Assembly (NCBI RefSeq): GCF_024808815.1
Contig: NZ_JANUCS010000006.1
Location: 1 to 64,000, forward strand
DNA: 64,000 nucleotides
From: Methanosalsum natronophilum
GTDB taxonomy: Archaea > Halobacteriota > Methanosarcinia > Methanosarcinales > Methanosarcinaceae
Reading direction: 5' to 3'
Positions 8,863 through 18,261 of the stretch are shown one piece after another. A program made the position numbers and the translations under genes. The notes under the pieces were generated by a model, which did no database searches, had not been told where the DNA came from, and was given only the letters and a program-made list of their open reading frames with translations. The first letter of the stretch is position 1, and every line of letters begins with the position of its first letter.

Positions 8863-10971
8863 ATGTCCTTATCAAAACTTAATTTTGTATTATCATGTTT
8901 AGTTGTCTATCTTTTATTTTTTAGTTTAGTTTCACCTGCACTTGCTTCAAATCCAATCAATAATGGGGTGACTTATCAGGAAGATGAACAGTTTTTCTTT
9001 GAAATGGTTCAAAAACATGGGACTGTAATGTTACTTATTGACCCTGAAAATGGAGAAATAGTTTATGCAAATGAGGCTGCAACTCAGTATTATGGGTATG
9101 ATGATATTCATAACATGAAAATTCAGGATATCAACATGTTAACCTCTGAAGAAGTCGAAGTGGAAATGAAACGTGCTGAGACTCTTGGCTTAACATCATT
9201 TCAATTTCAACATCTTCTAGCCAGTGGAGAGGTGAGGGACGTAAATGTGTATTCATCTCCTGTAGAACTTTCGGACAATACTTACCTTTTCTCAATTATA
9301 GCTGATGTAACCGATCAGGTTAGAGCTGAACAACAGATAGAAGATTGGAATAACTTGATTATTTTGAGTGGGATCATATTTTCATTTGCCCTTCTTATTA
9401 TGGTTTTGTATCTAGTAATCAATATCAACCGTAGAAAGAGGGCTGAGGGATATGAGCAGCACATTAAACAGGTTCTTAGAGGTATAAGTAATGTTAATCA
9501 AATAGTTTTAAAGGAAGATGATCCAGAACAATTGATTAATAAAGCATGTGATAACCTAACTCAAAAATTGGGATATCACAGTCTTTGGGTAGCACTATTT
9601 GATGATGATGGTAATGTATCTACAGTTGCGTCTTCTGGCCAGAGTGAAGAGTTTAAACAATTTGAATCTGAGCTATTGGATGGGAACTACCCTGCTTGTA
9701 TGTTAAAAGTACTTGATAGTAGAAACATTGTAAACTTTGATGATGCATACCAAGAAGAATGTGCTGGTTGTCCATTAAAGAGTGAAACTGTAAAACATGG
9801 AAGTATCTGTGCACCAATAGAATACAACAAAAAATTGTATGGTGTAATGGCCGCAGCCATACCATTGGAATTCATATCAAATAAAGAAGAAGAACTCCTG
9901 TTCAAAGAACTGGCCGATGACCTAGCGTTTGCATTCTATGACATTGAACTTGAGAAAAAGAGAATACAAGTGGAACACGAGCTAAGGGAGAACCAAAAAT
10001 TTCTCTACAAAATCCTTGACCATCTCCCCATAGGTGTAGCTGTAAACACAGTAGGCTCATCTGTTGAATTTGAGTACATGAACGATAATTTCTTGAAATT
10101 TTATAGAATAACTCGTGATGAACTCGAACAAGGTAATTTTTGGGAAGTTGTTTATGAAGATCCAGAGTATAGAGAAACTATCATGAAACAAGTATTAGAC
10201 GATATTAATACTGGGGATCCTGCTAAAATGCAGTGGTCAGAAATTCCTATAAAAAGAAGTGGCCAGGGAACATTTTACATTAATGCACGAAACATTCCAA
10301 TCCCTAACAGCCAAAAAATGATATCTACTGTATGGGATGTGACTAAAGATAAAAAACTAAGGGAACTGGAATATAACCAGGTATTATTGAAAGAAGTACA
10401 TCACCGTGTCAAAAACAATCTTCAAGTGATTGAAAGTTTACTGAACATGCAAGCTAAGAACTTTGATGATGATAAAGTTAAATGTGCATTCAAGGACAGT
10501 CAAAATCGAATCAGATCAATGTCATTAGCACATGAGAAACTGTACGGTTCTTCAAAACCATCAAGTGTTGAAATTTCAAGTTATATCGAAACATTGGAGA
10601 AAAACTTACTCCAATCGTATGATACTGGATCTACTCAAATAAAATTTGATAATGATATGGATGAAATTTATATCGGTACTGATACAATTACTCCACTTGG
10701 CCTTGTTTTAACAGAGTTATTTACCAATTCATTAAAACATGCATTTAAAGACCGAAAGAATGGTACAATATATGTCAAGTTCAGGCAAGTTGATGATGAG
10801 TATTTGTTGGAGATAAGTGATGATGGTATTGGAGTACCTGAAGATTTTGAGATAGAGAATGCGTGTTCCATGGGATTAAAGATAGTTGATCTATTAGTTA
10901 AACAACTAAGGGGCAGTATGGAACTAATTAGATATAACGGTACTAAATACATTATAAGATTTCAAGGTTAA
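8863..10971 (+). CDS. Membrane-bound PAS-GAF-PAS histidine kinase
   Basis: 702 residues from the ATG at 8863, which has AGAGGTT 6 bases upstream; an upstream TTG (8830) lacks one. A signal-anchor segment lies at residues 8-28. A PAS domain (about 45-155, ending in IIADVTDQVRAE) follows, then a membrane segment near 165-190. Next come a GAF domain (about 205-370, Cys motif CAGCPLKS) and a second PAS (about 385-500). The HisKA_2 motif EVHHRVKNNLQ is near 511, followed by HATPase_c (NSLKHAF, DDGIGVP). It follows the soluble kinase gene by 176 bp on the same strand. No partner regulator is visible. Confidence 0.9.
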   Translation: MSLSKLNFVLSCLVVYLLFFSLVSPALASNPINNGVTYQEDEQFFFEMVQKHGTVMLLIDPENGEIVYANEAATQYYGYDDIHNMKIQDINMLTSEEVEVEMKRAETLGLTSFQFQHLLASGEVRDVNVYSSPVELSDNTYLFSIIADVTDQVRAEQQIEDWNNLIILSGIIFSFALLIMVLYLVININRRKRAEGYEQHIKQVLRGISNVNQIVLKEDDPEQLINKACDNLTQKLGYHSLWVALFDDDGNVSTVASSGQSEEFKQFESELLDGNYPACMLKVLDSRNIVNFDDAYQEECAGCPLKSETVKHGSICAPIEYNKKLYGVMAAAIPLEFISNKEEELLFKELADDLAFAFYDIELEKKRIQVEHELRENQKFLYKILDHLPIGVAVNTVGSSVEFEYMNDNFLKFYRITRDELEQGNFWEVVYEDPEYRETIMKQVLDDINTGDPAKMQWSEIPIKRSGQGTFYINARNIPIPNSQKMISTVWDVTKDKKLRELEYNQVLLKEVHHRVKNNLQVIESLLNMQAKNFDDDKVKCAFKDSQNRIRSMSLAHEKLYGSSKPSSVEISSYIETLEKNLLQSYDTGSTQIKFDNDMDEIYIGTDTITPLGLVLTELFTNSLKHAFKDRKNGTIYVKFRQVDDEYLLEISDDGIGVPEDFEIENACSMGLKIVDLLVKQLRGSMELIRYNGTKYIIRFQG

Positions 10972-11312
10972 TTGAGTTGTATGCATTTTAGGATAGAGTC
11001 AACTACCTATACATTAGGGAGGAGACTCTTGATTTATGAGTCTAAACATGATATGGGAAAGTATAATTTATTTACAACTATTTTTTTATAAGCATTTCTA
11101 AATTCCTGTAAATTGTATTATCCCTAGATACGAGTATAACCGTATGTATTCTTGAATTTAAATTTCTAAATTACTTAATTCAACTTATTTTGATTTTAAA
11201 TTAAGTAGTATAGAGTTTTTAGAAAAATTATGAGTGACATGTAAAAAACTATAAATGTATAACTTTACAATTTATACATGGCAGTTTATCTATTATAGGG
11301 TGTTAAATACAA
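10972..11312. other. Intergenic region with small hairpin and AT-rich promoter area
   Basis: A short hairpin AGACTC/GAGTCT (11023-11043) lies after the kinase stop and may act in termination. The rest is AT-rich with no ORF worth reporting. The inverted repeat at 11255-11279 is listed separately. Confidence 0.45.
11255..11279. promoter_or_regulatory. Inverted repeat upstream of Nudix/helicase pair
   Basis: Perfect 8-bp arms ATGTATAA (11255-11262) and TTATACAT (11272-11279) with a 9-base spacer, 33 bp before the Nudix start. The position overlaps the expected core promoter, fitting a repressor site. No cognate regulator is adjacent. Confidence 0.45.
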
Positions 11313-11708
11313 ATGAAACATTATGATGTAGTTGCAGCAATAGTTATTAAGAATAATAAAATTTTATGTGTTCAAAGAGATTATGGAAAATTTGATTATA
11401 TTTCTTTAAAGTATGAGTTTCCTGGTGGTAAAATCAAGTACGGGGAATCTAAAAAGGACGCATTAAAACGTGAGTTATTGGAAGAACTTGACTTAGATAT
11501 AAGCATAGAAAAAGAGTTTTTAGTTGTAAATCATCAATATCCTGATTTTAATGTTACGATGTACAGTTTTATATGTAGACCTTTAAATCTTGATTTAAAT
11601 TTGAAGGAACATATTGATTTCAAATGGTTAAACTCAGAGAACCTACAAAAACTAGATTGGGTTGAAGCAGATATTCCAATAGTTTCAAGATTAGTGAAGG
11701 AATATTAA
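11313..11708 (+). CDS. Nudix hydrolase (MutT-like)
   Basis: 131 residues with a complete Nudix box at about residues 37-59: GG near 37-38, GES, and RELLEELDL, matching G-x5-E-x7-R-E-U-x-E-E-x-G-U except that the final glycine is replaced (LDL). It hydrolyses a nucleoside diphosphate linked to another group; the substrate cannot be told (8-oxo-dGTP or CTP-like are options). It ends one base before the helicase gene start, so the two are co-transcribed and probably coupled. Pairing of a Nudix hydrolase with a PLD/SF2 helicase/DUF3427 protein suggests a joint role in DNA damage or antiviral defence; this is inference. Confidence 0.85.
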   Translation: MKHYDVVAAIVIKNNKILCVQRDYGKFDYISLKYEFPGGKIKYGESKKDALKRELLEELDLDISIEKEFLVVNHQYPDFNVTMYSFICRPLNLDLNLKEHIDFKWLNSENLQKLDWVEADIPIVSRLVKEY

Positions 11709-11709
11709 A

Positions 11710-14646
11710 ATGGATAACTTTTCTACACAATTGCTAGATAGTTTAAAAACTGGGTTCATTGATAGTTCTTTAACTTCAAAAGAGGAGTATCATCCGGCAC
11801 TATTAGTTAATGACACTGATAATGGAAAAAAAGTATTGAGAGCTATATCAAAAGAACTAAAAAATTGTGATAAATTTTGGTTTTCAGTAGCATTTGCAAC
11901 CAAAAGTGGTGTTATTTCACTAATAAATCAACTGAAAGAACTTGAAGATACGGGGATTAATGGTAAAATATTAGTGTCTCAGTATCAATATTTCACCCAA
12001 CCCGAAGCTTTAAGAATTTTATTAAAATTAAAAAATGTAGAGCTAAAAATTGCAACATCTTCTGATTTTCATGCGAAAGGCTATTTGTTTAAAAAACAAA
12101 ACCAATATAACTTGGTAGTTGGGAGTAGCAATCTTACTGCTAACGCACTATGTTCAAATAGAGAGTGGAATTTAAAAATTTCGGCAACCTACAAATCAAA
12201 AATAATAGAAGATTCTATTATTGAGTTTCAAAGAGAATTCAATGATGCTGTTGATGTTGATATTGATTTCATCAATTCTTATGCTTCTGATTATGAGTTG
12301 AAAAAGAGATATACTTCATTTTCTGAAAAAGAATTTGGGAACATAAAGAGAAAATTAATTACTCCTAATACTATGCAAAATGAAGCTTTAAAAAATTTGA
12401 GAGCTTTAAGATCAAAAAATAAAAACAAAGCTCTATTAATCTCTGCTACAGGTACAGGGAAAACTTACTTATCTGCATTTGATGTTAAAGAATTCAATCC
12501 AGATAAATTTTTATACATTGTTCATCGCAAAAATATAGCCAGAAAATCGATGGATAGTTTCAAAAATATTATTGGAACTAATCGGAAGATGGGAATTTAT
12601 TCCGGTAACGAAAGACAAGTAGATGCTGATTTTATTTTTTCAACCGTTCAAACTATTTCCAGAGATGAACATCTTAATTTATTTGATAAAAACCATTTTG
12701 ATTACATTGTTGTAGATGAGACACATCGTGCAGGAGCAGAAAGTTACCAGAAAATACTCGATTATTTTAAACCTAAATTTTTATTAGGAATGACAGCTAC
12801 GCCGGAAAGAACAGATGGATTTAATATATTTTCACAATTTGAACATAATATCGCTTACGAAATCAGACTACATAAAGCTCTAAAAGAAAACATGTTGTCA
12901 AATTTTCATTATTTTGGTGTAACTGATGTTACTATAAATGGCAAAATGTTAGATGAGAATGCAGCTTTCTCTTTATTAACTGCAAAAGAACGTGTAAATA
13001 GAATCATTGAAAAAGCTGAATTCTATGGTTGTGATAACGGCTGTATAAGAGGATTAATCTTTTGTAGTAGTGTTGCAGAAAGTGAAAAATTATCAGAGAT
13101 GTTTAATACAGTTGGGTATCGAACAGTTTCATTATCTGGTAATAGCTGCGAAGAAGAAAGAACCAATTCAATAAATCGACTCGAAAGTTCGGATCCTTCT
13201 GAAAAACTAGATTATATATTTACTGTTGATATCTTTAATGAAGGAGTGGACATTCCAAAAATAAATCAAGTCATAATGTTAAGGCCAACCCAGTCCGCAA
13301 TTATTTTTGTTCAGCAGCTTGGAAGGGGTTTGAGAAAGGCTAATGACAAAGAATATTTGACTATTATTGATTTTATTGGAAATTATGATAACAATTACTT
13401 GATTCCCATTGCATTATATGGAGATACCACTTACAATAAAGATAATTTGCGGAAATCAATGCTAAGTGGAAGTAGTTTAATCCCCGGACCTTCAACCATT
13501 AATTTTGATAAAATAACGTATGATAGAATATTTGCATCAATTGATAAGGCAAACTTACATCTTAAAAAGGATCTTGTTGAAGACTACGATCTTTTAAAGT
13601 TTAAACTTGGTAGAATTCCTATGATGATGGATTTTGTAGAGTTTGGTTCAAGAGATCCACAATTATATGTAAAATATTCTAAATCTTACTACAATTTTGT
13701 CTCAGGCCAAGAAAAATCAGTACAAAATAAATTATCAGTACAAGAAACTAAAATGCTAGAGCTATTTTCAAATGAAATTGCAAATGGTAAAAGAATAGAG
13801 GAAATTATCATCCTCAAAAAACTTATTGATTCAGAATATCTAAAAAAAGAAGAGTTCAAAAAGATAATTCATTATAAATATGGCTTTTTTGTCTCAGATG
13901 AGACAATTACATCATGTATCAAAAACATCAATTTTGATTTTGTAACTAAAAATCACAATGGAAAAAGGGAAAGTTTAAGCCAAATATATGGATTTAAAAT
14001 AATTTTTTATGATAAAGGGATTTTCTTATTGAGTGATCAATTTAAAAAATCATTAAAAAATGAAACATTTTTGTGGTTTCTAAATGATATGCTTGATTAC
14101 TCAGAGAATATATATGATAGGAATTTTGATAAAAATAAGTATGTAAATGGATTTATCTTATACCAGAAATACTCTCGAAAGGATGTTTTTCGAATTTTGA
14201 ATTGGGATCAAAATCCTTTAGCACAAAATGTTGGTGGTTATCTTATTCATCCTCAAAAGAAAAACTGTCCTATATTCGTAAATTATCACAAAGAAGAACA
14301 TATTTCGAGCACAACTAAATATGAAGAAGGCTTTGTTAACAATTCTGAATTTGAATGGATGTCTAAATCTAGAAGAACATTAAATAGTAATGATGTAGTT
14401 ACTATAAGAAATTATAGTAAGGGACTCCGCATCCTTTTATTTATTAAAAAAAGCAATGCTGAAAGTGATGATTTCTATTATATGGGTGATGTGACACCTA
14501 TTGATGATAGCTTTGAAGAAACTACTTTAGTAGATGAAAACAACAAAAACGTTTCAGTTGTTAAAGTGAGATACAAGATGAAACATCCTGTTGAAGATAA
14601 CATCTATGAATATATTACTACACCAGAAGCTGAATGGGACAACTAA
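11710..14646 (+). CDS. PLD-like nuclease / SF2 helicase / DUF3427 protein
   Basis: 978 residues. An N-terminal phospholipase-D-like domain (about 30-195) has HAKGYLF near 120 and GSSNLTANAL near 137, i.e. the HxK part of an HKD active site. An SF2 helicase core follows: Walker A SATGTGKT near 245, DETH near 335, GMTATPERTDG near 360 and QQLGRGLRKA near 534. The C-terminal 350 residues have the layout of DUF3427 (KYSRKDVFRILNW near 820). Such proteins are common in prokaryotic defence islands and are thought to process DNA. The gene is very AT-rich with poly-A/T runs, unlike most of its neighbours, which hints at horizontal transfer. Confidence 0.88.
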   Translation: MDNFSTQLLDSLKTGFIDSSLTSKEEYHPALLVNDTDNGKKVLRAISKELKNCDKFWFSVAFATKSGVISLINQLKELEDTGINGKILVSQYQYFTQPEALRILLKLKNVELKIATSSDFHAKGYLFKKQNQYNLVVGSSNLTANALCSNREWNLKISATYKSKIIEDSIIEFQREFNDAVDVDIDFINSYASDYELKKRYTSFSEKEFGNIKRKLITPNTMQNEALKNLRALRSKNKNKALLISATGTGKTYLSAFDVKEFNPDKFLYIVHRKNIARKSMDSFKNIIGTNRKMGIYSGNERQVDADFIFSTVQTISRDEHLNLFDKNHFDYIVVDETHRAGAESYQKILDYFKPKFLLGMTATPERTDGFNIFSQFEHNIAYEIRLHKALKENMLSNFHYFGVTDVTINGKMLDENAAFSLLTAKERVNRIIEKAEFYGCDNGCIRGLIFCSSVAESEKLSEMFNTVGYRTVSLSGNSCEEERTNSINRLESSDPSEKLDYIFTVDIFNEGVDIPKINQVIMLRPTQSAIIFVQQLGRGLRKANDKEYLTIIDFIGNYDNNYLIPIALYGDTTYNKDNLRKSMLSGSSLIPGPSTINFDKITYDRIFASIDKANLHLKKDLVEDYDLLKFKLGRIPMMMDFVEFGSRDPQLYVKYSKSYYNFVSGQEKSVQNKLSVQETKMLELFSNEIANGKRIEEIIILKKLIDSEYLKKEEFKKIIHYKYGFFVSDETITSCIKNINFDFVTKNHNGKRESLSQIYGFKIIFYDKGIFLLSDQFKKSLKNETFLWFLNDMLDYSENIYDRNFDKNKYVNGFILYQKYSRKDVFRILNWDQNPLAQNVGGYLIHPQKKNCPIFVNYHKEEHISSTTKYEEGFVNNSEFEWMSKSRRTLNSNDVVTIRNYSKGLRILLFIKKSNAESDDFYYMGDVTPIDDSFEETTLVDENNKNVSVVKVRYKMKHPVEDNIYEYITTPEAEWDN

Positions 14647-14964
14647 AAACAAAAATGTATTTAAAACATTTAAAAAAACCAGTATACATTATAAGCCTAT
14701 AAGATAACAAATGTTACTAAAAATAATAATCTTATATATTTTGGAATTATAGGTATTAAGTACCAGTGAGCCGGGAATAGCTGAATCATACACTTTGCCA
14801 TTTTCCACCTTTGAATTCCAGAAGCATTATTTTTCCGGTATCACAAGGTTTCTTTTTTTAATACAGATACAAAATGAATAACATGAGTTGCCTACCCAAA
14901 AAAAGTGGTCAATTATTTCATTATATAGGATTAAAAATTGATTAAATTCATGTAGCTCAAACTT
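14647..14964. other. Intergenic region at the gap 1 / head block junction
   Basis: Convergent end: the helicase gene stops at 14646 and the viral head operon ends at 14965 from the other side. No repeat, tRNA or insertion-sequence end is seen. On the minus strand around 14780-14880 a short open stretch looks protein-like in two frames but is too short to call. Confidence 0.5.
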
Positions 14965-15378
14965 TTAGATACGATCCCTTATTTTCTTAGTAATCTTTCT
15001 TTTTATAATTCTCTCATTTTCATCAATAGCAGGTCTCAAGAACGGTTTTGGGGGTTGGTTATAATTTCTACCTTTACTATCAACTCCAACAAACCCATAC
15101 TCTACCCGCCGAGCATACTCTACATCAGAACCTACATCAACTGCAATTTGAGATCGATCTTTTTTGGCACTCAGAATTTTGATAGAGTTCATAAGAGTAC
15201 CTGTTCTACGAGATGGGAATTTGGGTGGACCTTTTTTGGAATTGATCTTAGCATCCCTTACAACCATATGAGCACTCTTAATAACAGCATCCTCGACTTC
15301 GGCCAAGAGCTTGTCACCTAATATCTCAAATTCTTTTTGAAGATCATCAAATCCTTCAATTTTGAATTCCAGTTTCAT
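14965..15378 (-). CDS. HK97 gp10-like tail/neck protein
   Basis: 137 residues from the ATG at 15378 (TGATG overlap with the upstream stop). The N-terminal LEFKIEGFDDLQKEFEIL, the central RRTGTLMNSIKI and the YARRVEYGF...PPKPFLRPA pattern are hallmarks of the HK97 gp10 family. These proteins lie at the head-tail joint or tail terminator and are found just before tail completion genes. Here the next viral gene in order is the tail completion gene at 2411, after 12.6 kb of host DNA. This is the last gene of the head block. Confidence 0.88.
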   Translation of the reverse strand: MKLEFKIEGFDDLQKEFEILGDKLLAEVEDAVIKSAHMVVRDAKINSKKGPPKFPSRRTGTLMNSIKILSAKKDRSQIAVDVGSDVEYARRVEYGFVGVDSKGRNYNQPPKPFLRPAIDENERIIKRKITKKIRDRI

Positions 15379-15635
15379 CAATGTATACTCCCAAATAAAA
15401 TAGTTAAAATCACTAGAATAAGACCAATTAACAGCTCAAGTATGACCGCTGAAAGTTTTGAGCTCATAGCATCAATTCGAGTTTCTATCCTGACCATCCA
15501 ACCACGAAGTTCTGCTAACTCTTTTTCTCTATCATGCTTTTCGGCTATTACAGCTTCACGTATTTCAGCACGTATACATTTTTGGTACTCTGTACATTCG
15601 GACCTTGTAACAATGTCACGAGTCTCCAAACTCAT
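15378..15635 (-). CDS. Small coiled-coil protein with C-terminal membrane anchor
   Basis: 85 residues from an ATG at 15635 that overlaps the upstream stop (ATGA). The N-terminal part has two cysteines in CTEYQKC, then a charged coiled coil (KHDREKELAELRGWMVRIET). The C-terminus is one hydrophobic helix (ILELLIGLILVILTILFG) followed by SIH. The layout, coiled coil then membrane helix, recalls XhlA-type holin accessory proteins, but a lysis role is only a guess. A membrane protein between head-closure and gp10-like genes is unusual. Confidence 0.65.
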   Translation of the reverse strand: MSLETRDIVTRSECTEYQKCIRAEIREAVIAEKHDREKELAELRGWMVRIETRIDAMSSKLSAVILELLIGLILVILTILFGSIH

Positions 15636-15994
15636 TCCACAACCTCTAGTTCGCATTCAAAATGGTGTACATTATCTGTTAAGATATTATAAACGGGCTG
15701 TACTGATGTGATAGTATAACCCGATTCACGTTGATATCCTGTATTCAAGCTTGTAACTATCATTCCTTCACTGGCAACCACATCTGATGGTAATATGAGT
15801 GATATAGAGGAACTAACGCGAGGACCACTATCATACATTTTAATATCACCTTGAGAAGTTCCACGAGTAATAAATCTGCACTGAGTTTGAGTTTCAGTAT
15901 CTGTATAAAGAGGTGAACCATATTCATCATGTCCAACCTCTTTTTTTAGAGTCAATGTACACGTATGTATCAACCCGATCAGATGGAGAGTCAT
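15632..15994 (-). CDS. Head-closure / head-tail stopper protein
   Basis: 120 residues, beta-rich. The pattern HTCTLTLKKEVGHDEYGSP followed by QTQCRFI and a C-terminal THHFE-like strand (DNVHHFECELEVVE) fits small SPP1 gp16 / HK97-like head-closure proteins that plug the connector. AGGTGAC is present 5 bases before the ATG at 15994. It follows the adaptor-like gene and precedes the gp10-like gene, the normal position. Assignment is by size, fold pattern and order. Confidence 0.65.
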   Translation of the reverse strand: MTLHLIGLIHTCTLTLKKEVGHDEYGSPLYTDTETQTQCRFITRGTSQGDIKMYDSGPRVSSSISLILPSDVVASEGMIVTSLNTGYQRESGYTITSVQPVYNILTDNVHHFECELEVVE

Positions 15995-16000
15995 CTTAGG

Positions 16001-16384
16001 TCACCTACCACTGCTTGCATTAACTGTACCTGGCCCAGCTCGACCAGATATCACTTTGCTACTCATTTTAGTGTAAAGATACTTGCGAACATATTCATGT
16101 GCTTGATTCACATGAAACTGTATCTGTCCCTCAATATCGTTTTGTTGTGTCTCTGACCCTAACTTTAACTGATTTGCAAGTTCACCAGTATACTTCATTT
16201 TTTGTAGTACAAGAGATACTGATAGATGGATACATGCCTGTTTTAGGTAAGGGTGATCAGAATTGGTTATACGTGCTTGAAGTAAGACCGAGGTTTCTGC
16301 CTGTTGAATGATCTCAGATATCTGGGTAACATCGATCGTCTCGGGCTCAACATAACTGGTAATATCAGTGACATCGCATAACAA
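16001..16384 (-). CDS. Head-tail connector (adaptor, gp6-like)
   Basis: 127 residues starting at a TTG (16384), the only start in frame after the upstream stop. The first half (DVTDITSYVEPETIDVTQIS, then a helical PYLKQACIHLSVSLVLQKM) has the four-helix pattern of connector adaptor proteins (HK97 gp6/SPP1 gp15 type) that join the portal to the head-closure ring. The C-terminal tail is Gly/Ser-rich and probably disordered. Gene order supports the call. Confidence 0.6.
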   Translation of the reverse strand: MLCDVTDITSYVEPETIDVTQISEIIQQAETSVLLQARITNSDHPYLKQACIHLSVSLVLQKMKYTGELANQLKLGSETQQNDIEGQIQFHVNQAHEYVRKYLYTKMSSKVISGRAGPGTVNASSGR

Positions 16385-16390
16385 TAGCCA

Positions 16391-16861
16391 TCACGTCCCC
16401 ATATCATCTTTAACCGTTCCATTTTTGCTGTTATTTTTAGATAAAGTTTTTTTGGAACTCGTTTTTACATTTGTGTCCTTATTCATACTTTCATTTTTGG
16501 TACTGGAAGGACGTGCATTCTTAGTCTCCTTAACCTCGATATTTTCTTCATGAATCTCCTTTTCGACTGCAGCTTCTGAAGAACCAGGTTCTATGGAATT
16601 AACAGTCCCTTGATCCTGGTTTGATTTACTTGTTCCAGTAGAAACGATGGGGTGCATATCATTTCCTTTTTTATTTTTCCTAGAACTTTTAAGGTTGATT
16701 TTTCCTGCTCCCTTTTCAGGCTCTTCGGGAAGTATTGTAACAGAAGTTCCCAGTTTCTCAACATCTTGTAACCCCATTACAGTGACATCGTTTCTCTTAA
16801 AAACATGTGGTCCAAGTTGGAGGTTATGGACCCGTATTTTCACTTTTACATTGGTTTGCAT
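16391..16861 (-). CDS. Low-complexity protein of the head operon
   Basis: 156 residues. Residues 1-50 look structured (VKVKIRVHNLQLGPHVFKRN). The remainder is a Lys/Ser/Asn/Glu-rich disordered tail (for example KTSSKKTLSKNNSKNGTV). It lies between capsid and connector genes, where many viruses carry a small head or capsid-associated protein. The ordered N-terminus may bind the capsid with the tail reaching out. No family recognised. Confidence 0.6.
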   Translation of the reverse strand: MQTNVKVKIRVHNLQLGPHVFKRNDVTVMGLQDVEKLGTSVTILPEEPEKGAGKINLKSSRKNKKGNDMHPIVSTGTSKSNQDQGTVNSIEPGSSEAAVEKEIHEENIEVKETKNARPSSTKNESMNKDTNVKTSSKKTLSKNNSKNGTVKDDMGT

Positions 16862-16884
16862 GCTCTACTACCCCTTTGCTCATA

Positions 16885-17763
16885 TCATGCAGTTGTTGTA
16901 AGGCTAGATAGTTTGCAGAGCACTGAATCTTTTTTTATCCGGAGTACTCCTGCCTCGAATACACGGCCGTATATAGGGCCCGTGGTGGGTCGTTTACTGT
17001 CAGTACCGTGTTCAGTAGTAACCTCTTGGCTTAGATAAAAGTCGAGATACTGTTTACCTGTATCTGGTGTTGGGGATAAGAGACCTGTACCTTCAGCAAG
17101 AGTGTTACTCTTGAAAACATTCCCACCGTTAAGAAGGTCTGAGAGTTCAGGGAGTTCTCTTGTACCGTTACTGTTCCTTGACTGTATGACCTTATTATAG
17201 ATGTTAGGTGCAAGTGTTAAGTTCCATTTCAAGGCATCTGTGGGTACATTATCTGTATCGAACAGATTATAGGCTCCCACAACAGCGTCTTGTATACCAC
17301 CAAACTCACCTACATTGGTGGTAGTAGCAAAATCATTTCCCGCACCTTCATACATACCTGGAATTTCATAATTAGTACCGTCTCGTGATACTCCTCTTAG
17401 TATCATGGTCTCTTCGGCTGATGATACCATGTATGCAGCATCCAGTGCTGCAGAACTATCGATCTCAGTTCGTTTGTTCCTCATAGCTTCGTATAATCTT
17501 CTGTCAATGACATAGTCTTTCCAGATAATGGGTATCTTGCTGTTAGTTAATGCGAAATCAACAGTATCGATATTACCATCACTGAAATTATAGCTAACCA
17601 TAGCCTTTGACATTTCCTGTAATTCGACCCAATCCACAGAAGTTTCACCAAAACCGTCTCCTATTACGATCTCAACTAATTTTCTTGACCTGTTCACTTG
17701 TCTTAATGGTGGATGTATCTTTGCATCCATCTGACGAGAAAAATTGAATAAAACGTTTGACAT
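16885..17763 (-). CDS. Major capsid protein, encapsulin-like HK97 fold
   Basis: 292 residues from the ATG at 17763, chosen because GGAGGTT lies 6 bases upstream; the in-frame GTG at 17778 is inside that ribosome site. Features align with family 1 encapsulins (Linocin_M18): an N-terminal SRKLVEIVIGDGFG segment and KIPIIWKDYVIDRRLYEA in place of the encapsulin P-domain strand. A spine helix with DSSAALDAAYMVSSAEETMI is followed directly by LRG and an E-loop-like glycine region. The A-domain strand is WNLTLAPNIYNKVI. It sits after the protease/scaffold and decoration genes, so it is a viral capsid protein and not a nanocompartment shell. Confidence 0.82.
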   Translation of the reverse strand: MSNVLFNFSRQMDAKIHPPLRQVNRSRKLVEIVIGDGFGETSVDWVELQEMSKAMVSYNFSDGNIDTVDFALTNSKIPIIWKDYVIDRRLYEAMRNKRTEIDSSAALDAAYMVSSAEETMILRGVSRDGTNYEIPGMYEGAGNDFATTTNVGEFGGIQDAVVGAYNLFDTDNVPTDALKWNLTLAPNIYNKVIQSRNSNGTRELPELSDLLNGGNVFKSNTLAEGTGLLSPTPDTGKQYLDFYLSQEVTTEHGTDSKRPTTGPIYGRVFEAGVLRIKKDSVLCKLSSLTTTA

Positions 17764-17778
17764 TCCTTTAACCTCCAC

Positions 17779-18261
17779 TCAAATTATACTCCTTACCAGT
17801 ATTCTGATAGCATTACCTGTAGAATCAGCATCATGTGATGCATAACCTACATGGAAATTCACTCCACTATTATTTTCACCTTCACCTTCACCTTCTTCAA
17901 CTGGTACTGCTTGTACCTCACCATTATCTGCTGGCACTAAAGGTTCATTTTTGTTCACTTGCTGATCCTCAGCTAAAATAGCTACTACAAAGAATCCAGT
18001 ACCGTTATGTACGGGTACCATGTCGTTGATAGAATAAGGTGTATCTCTATCAACTGGCTTGAATGTGGCACCTGCACCATATCCCGCCCAGCCGCCAGGT
18101 TGACCTTCAGCATCACATATAGTTATTAAGGACTGGTCAGACCCTTTTTTAATTAACAAACCGGGTTTGATATTATCAGTTTCAGCTTTCAGGTACTCGT
18201 TTGGAGTTGGTTGACCCATGATAACATCATTTAATGGAGCTTGCAATCCATAATATGTCAT
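17779..18261 (-). CDS. Capsid decoration/stabilisation protein
   Basis: 160 residues from the ATG at 18261 (GGGAGG upstream; TGATG overlap with the protease stop). Gly/Pro-rich beta pattern with IKPGLLIKKGSD and a C-terminal NAIRILVRSII strand resembles decoration proteins encoded between protease and capsid genes. An acidic Gly-Glu run (EEGEGEGENN, about residue 128) marks a flexible insert. Function is inferred from position and composition. Confidence 0.6.
   Translation of the reverse strand: MTYYGLQAPLNDVIMGQPTPNEYLKAETDNIKPGLLIKKGSDQSLITICDAEGQPGGWAGYGAGATFKPVDRDTPYSINDMVPVHNGTGFFVVAILAEDQQVNKNEPLVPADNGEVQAVPVEEGEGEGENNSGVNFHVGYASHDADSTGNAIRILVRSII

Noticed and set aside
14770-14880. 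Minus-strand fragment (MLLEFKGGKWQSV, then a shifted frame) at the head-block junction
   Set aside because: Too short and needs a frameshift; perhaps a decayed gene end, not enough to call.
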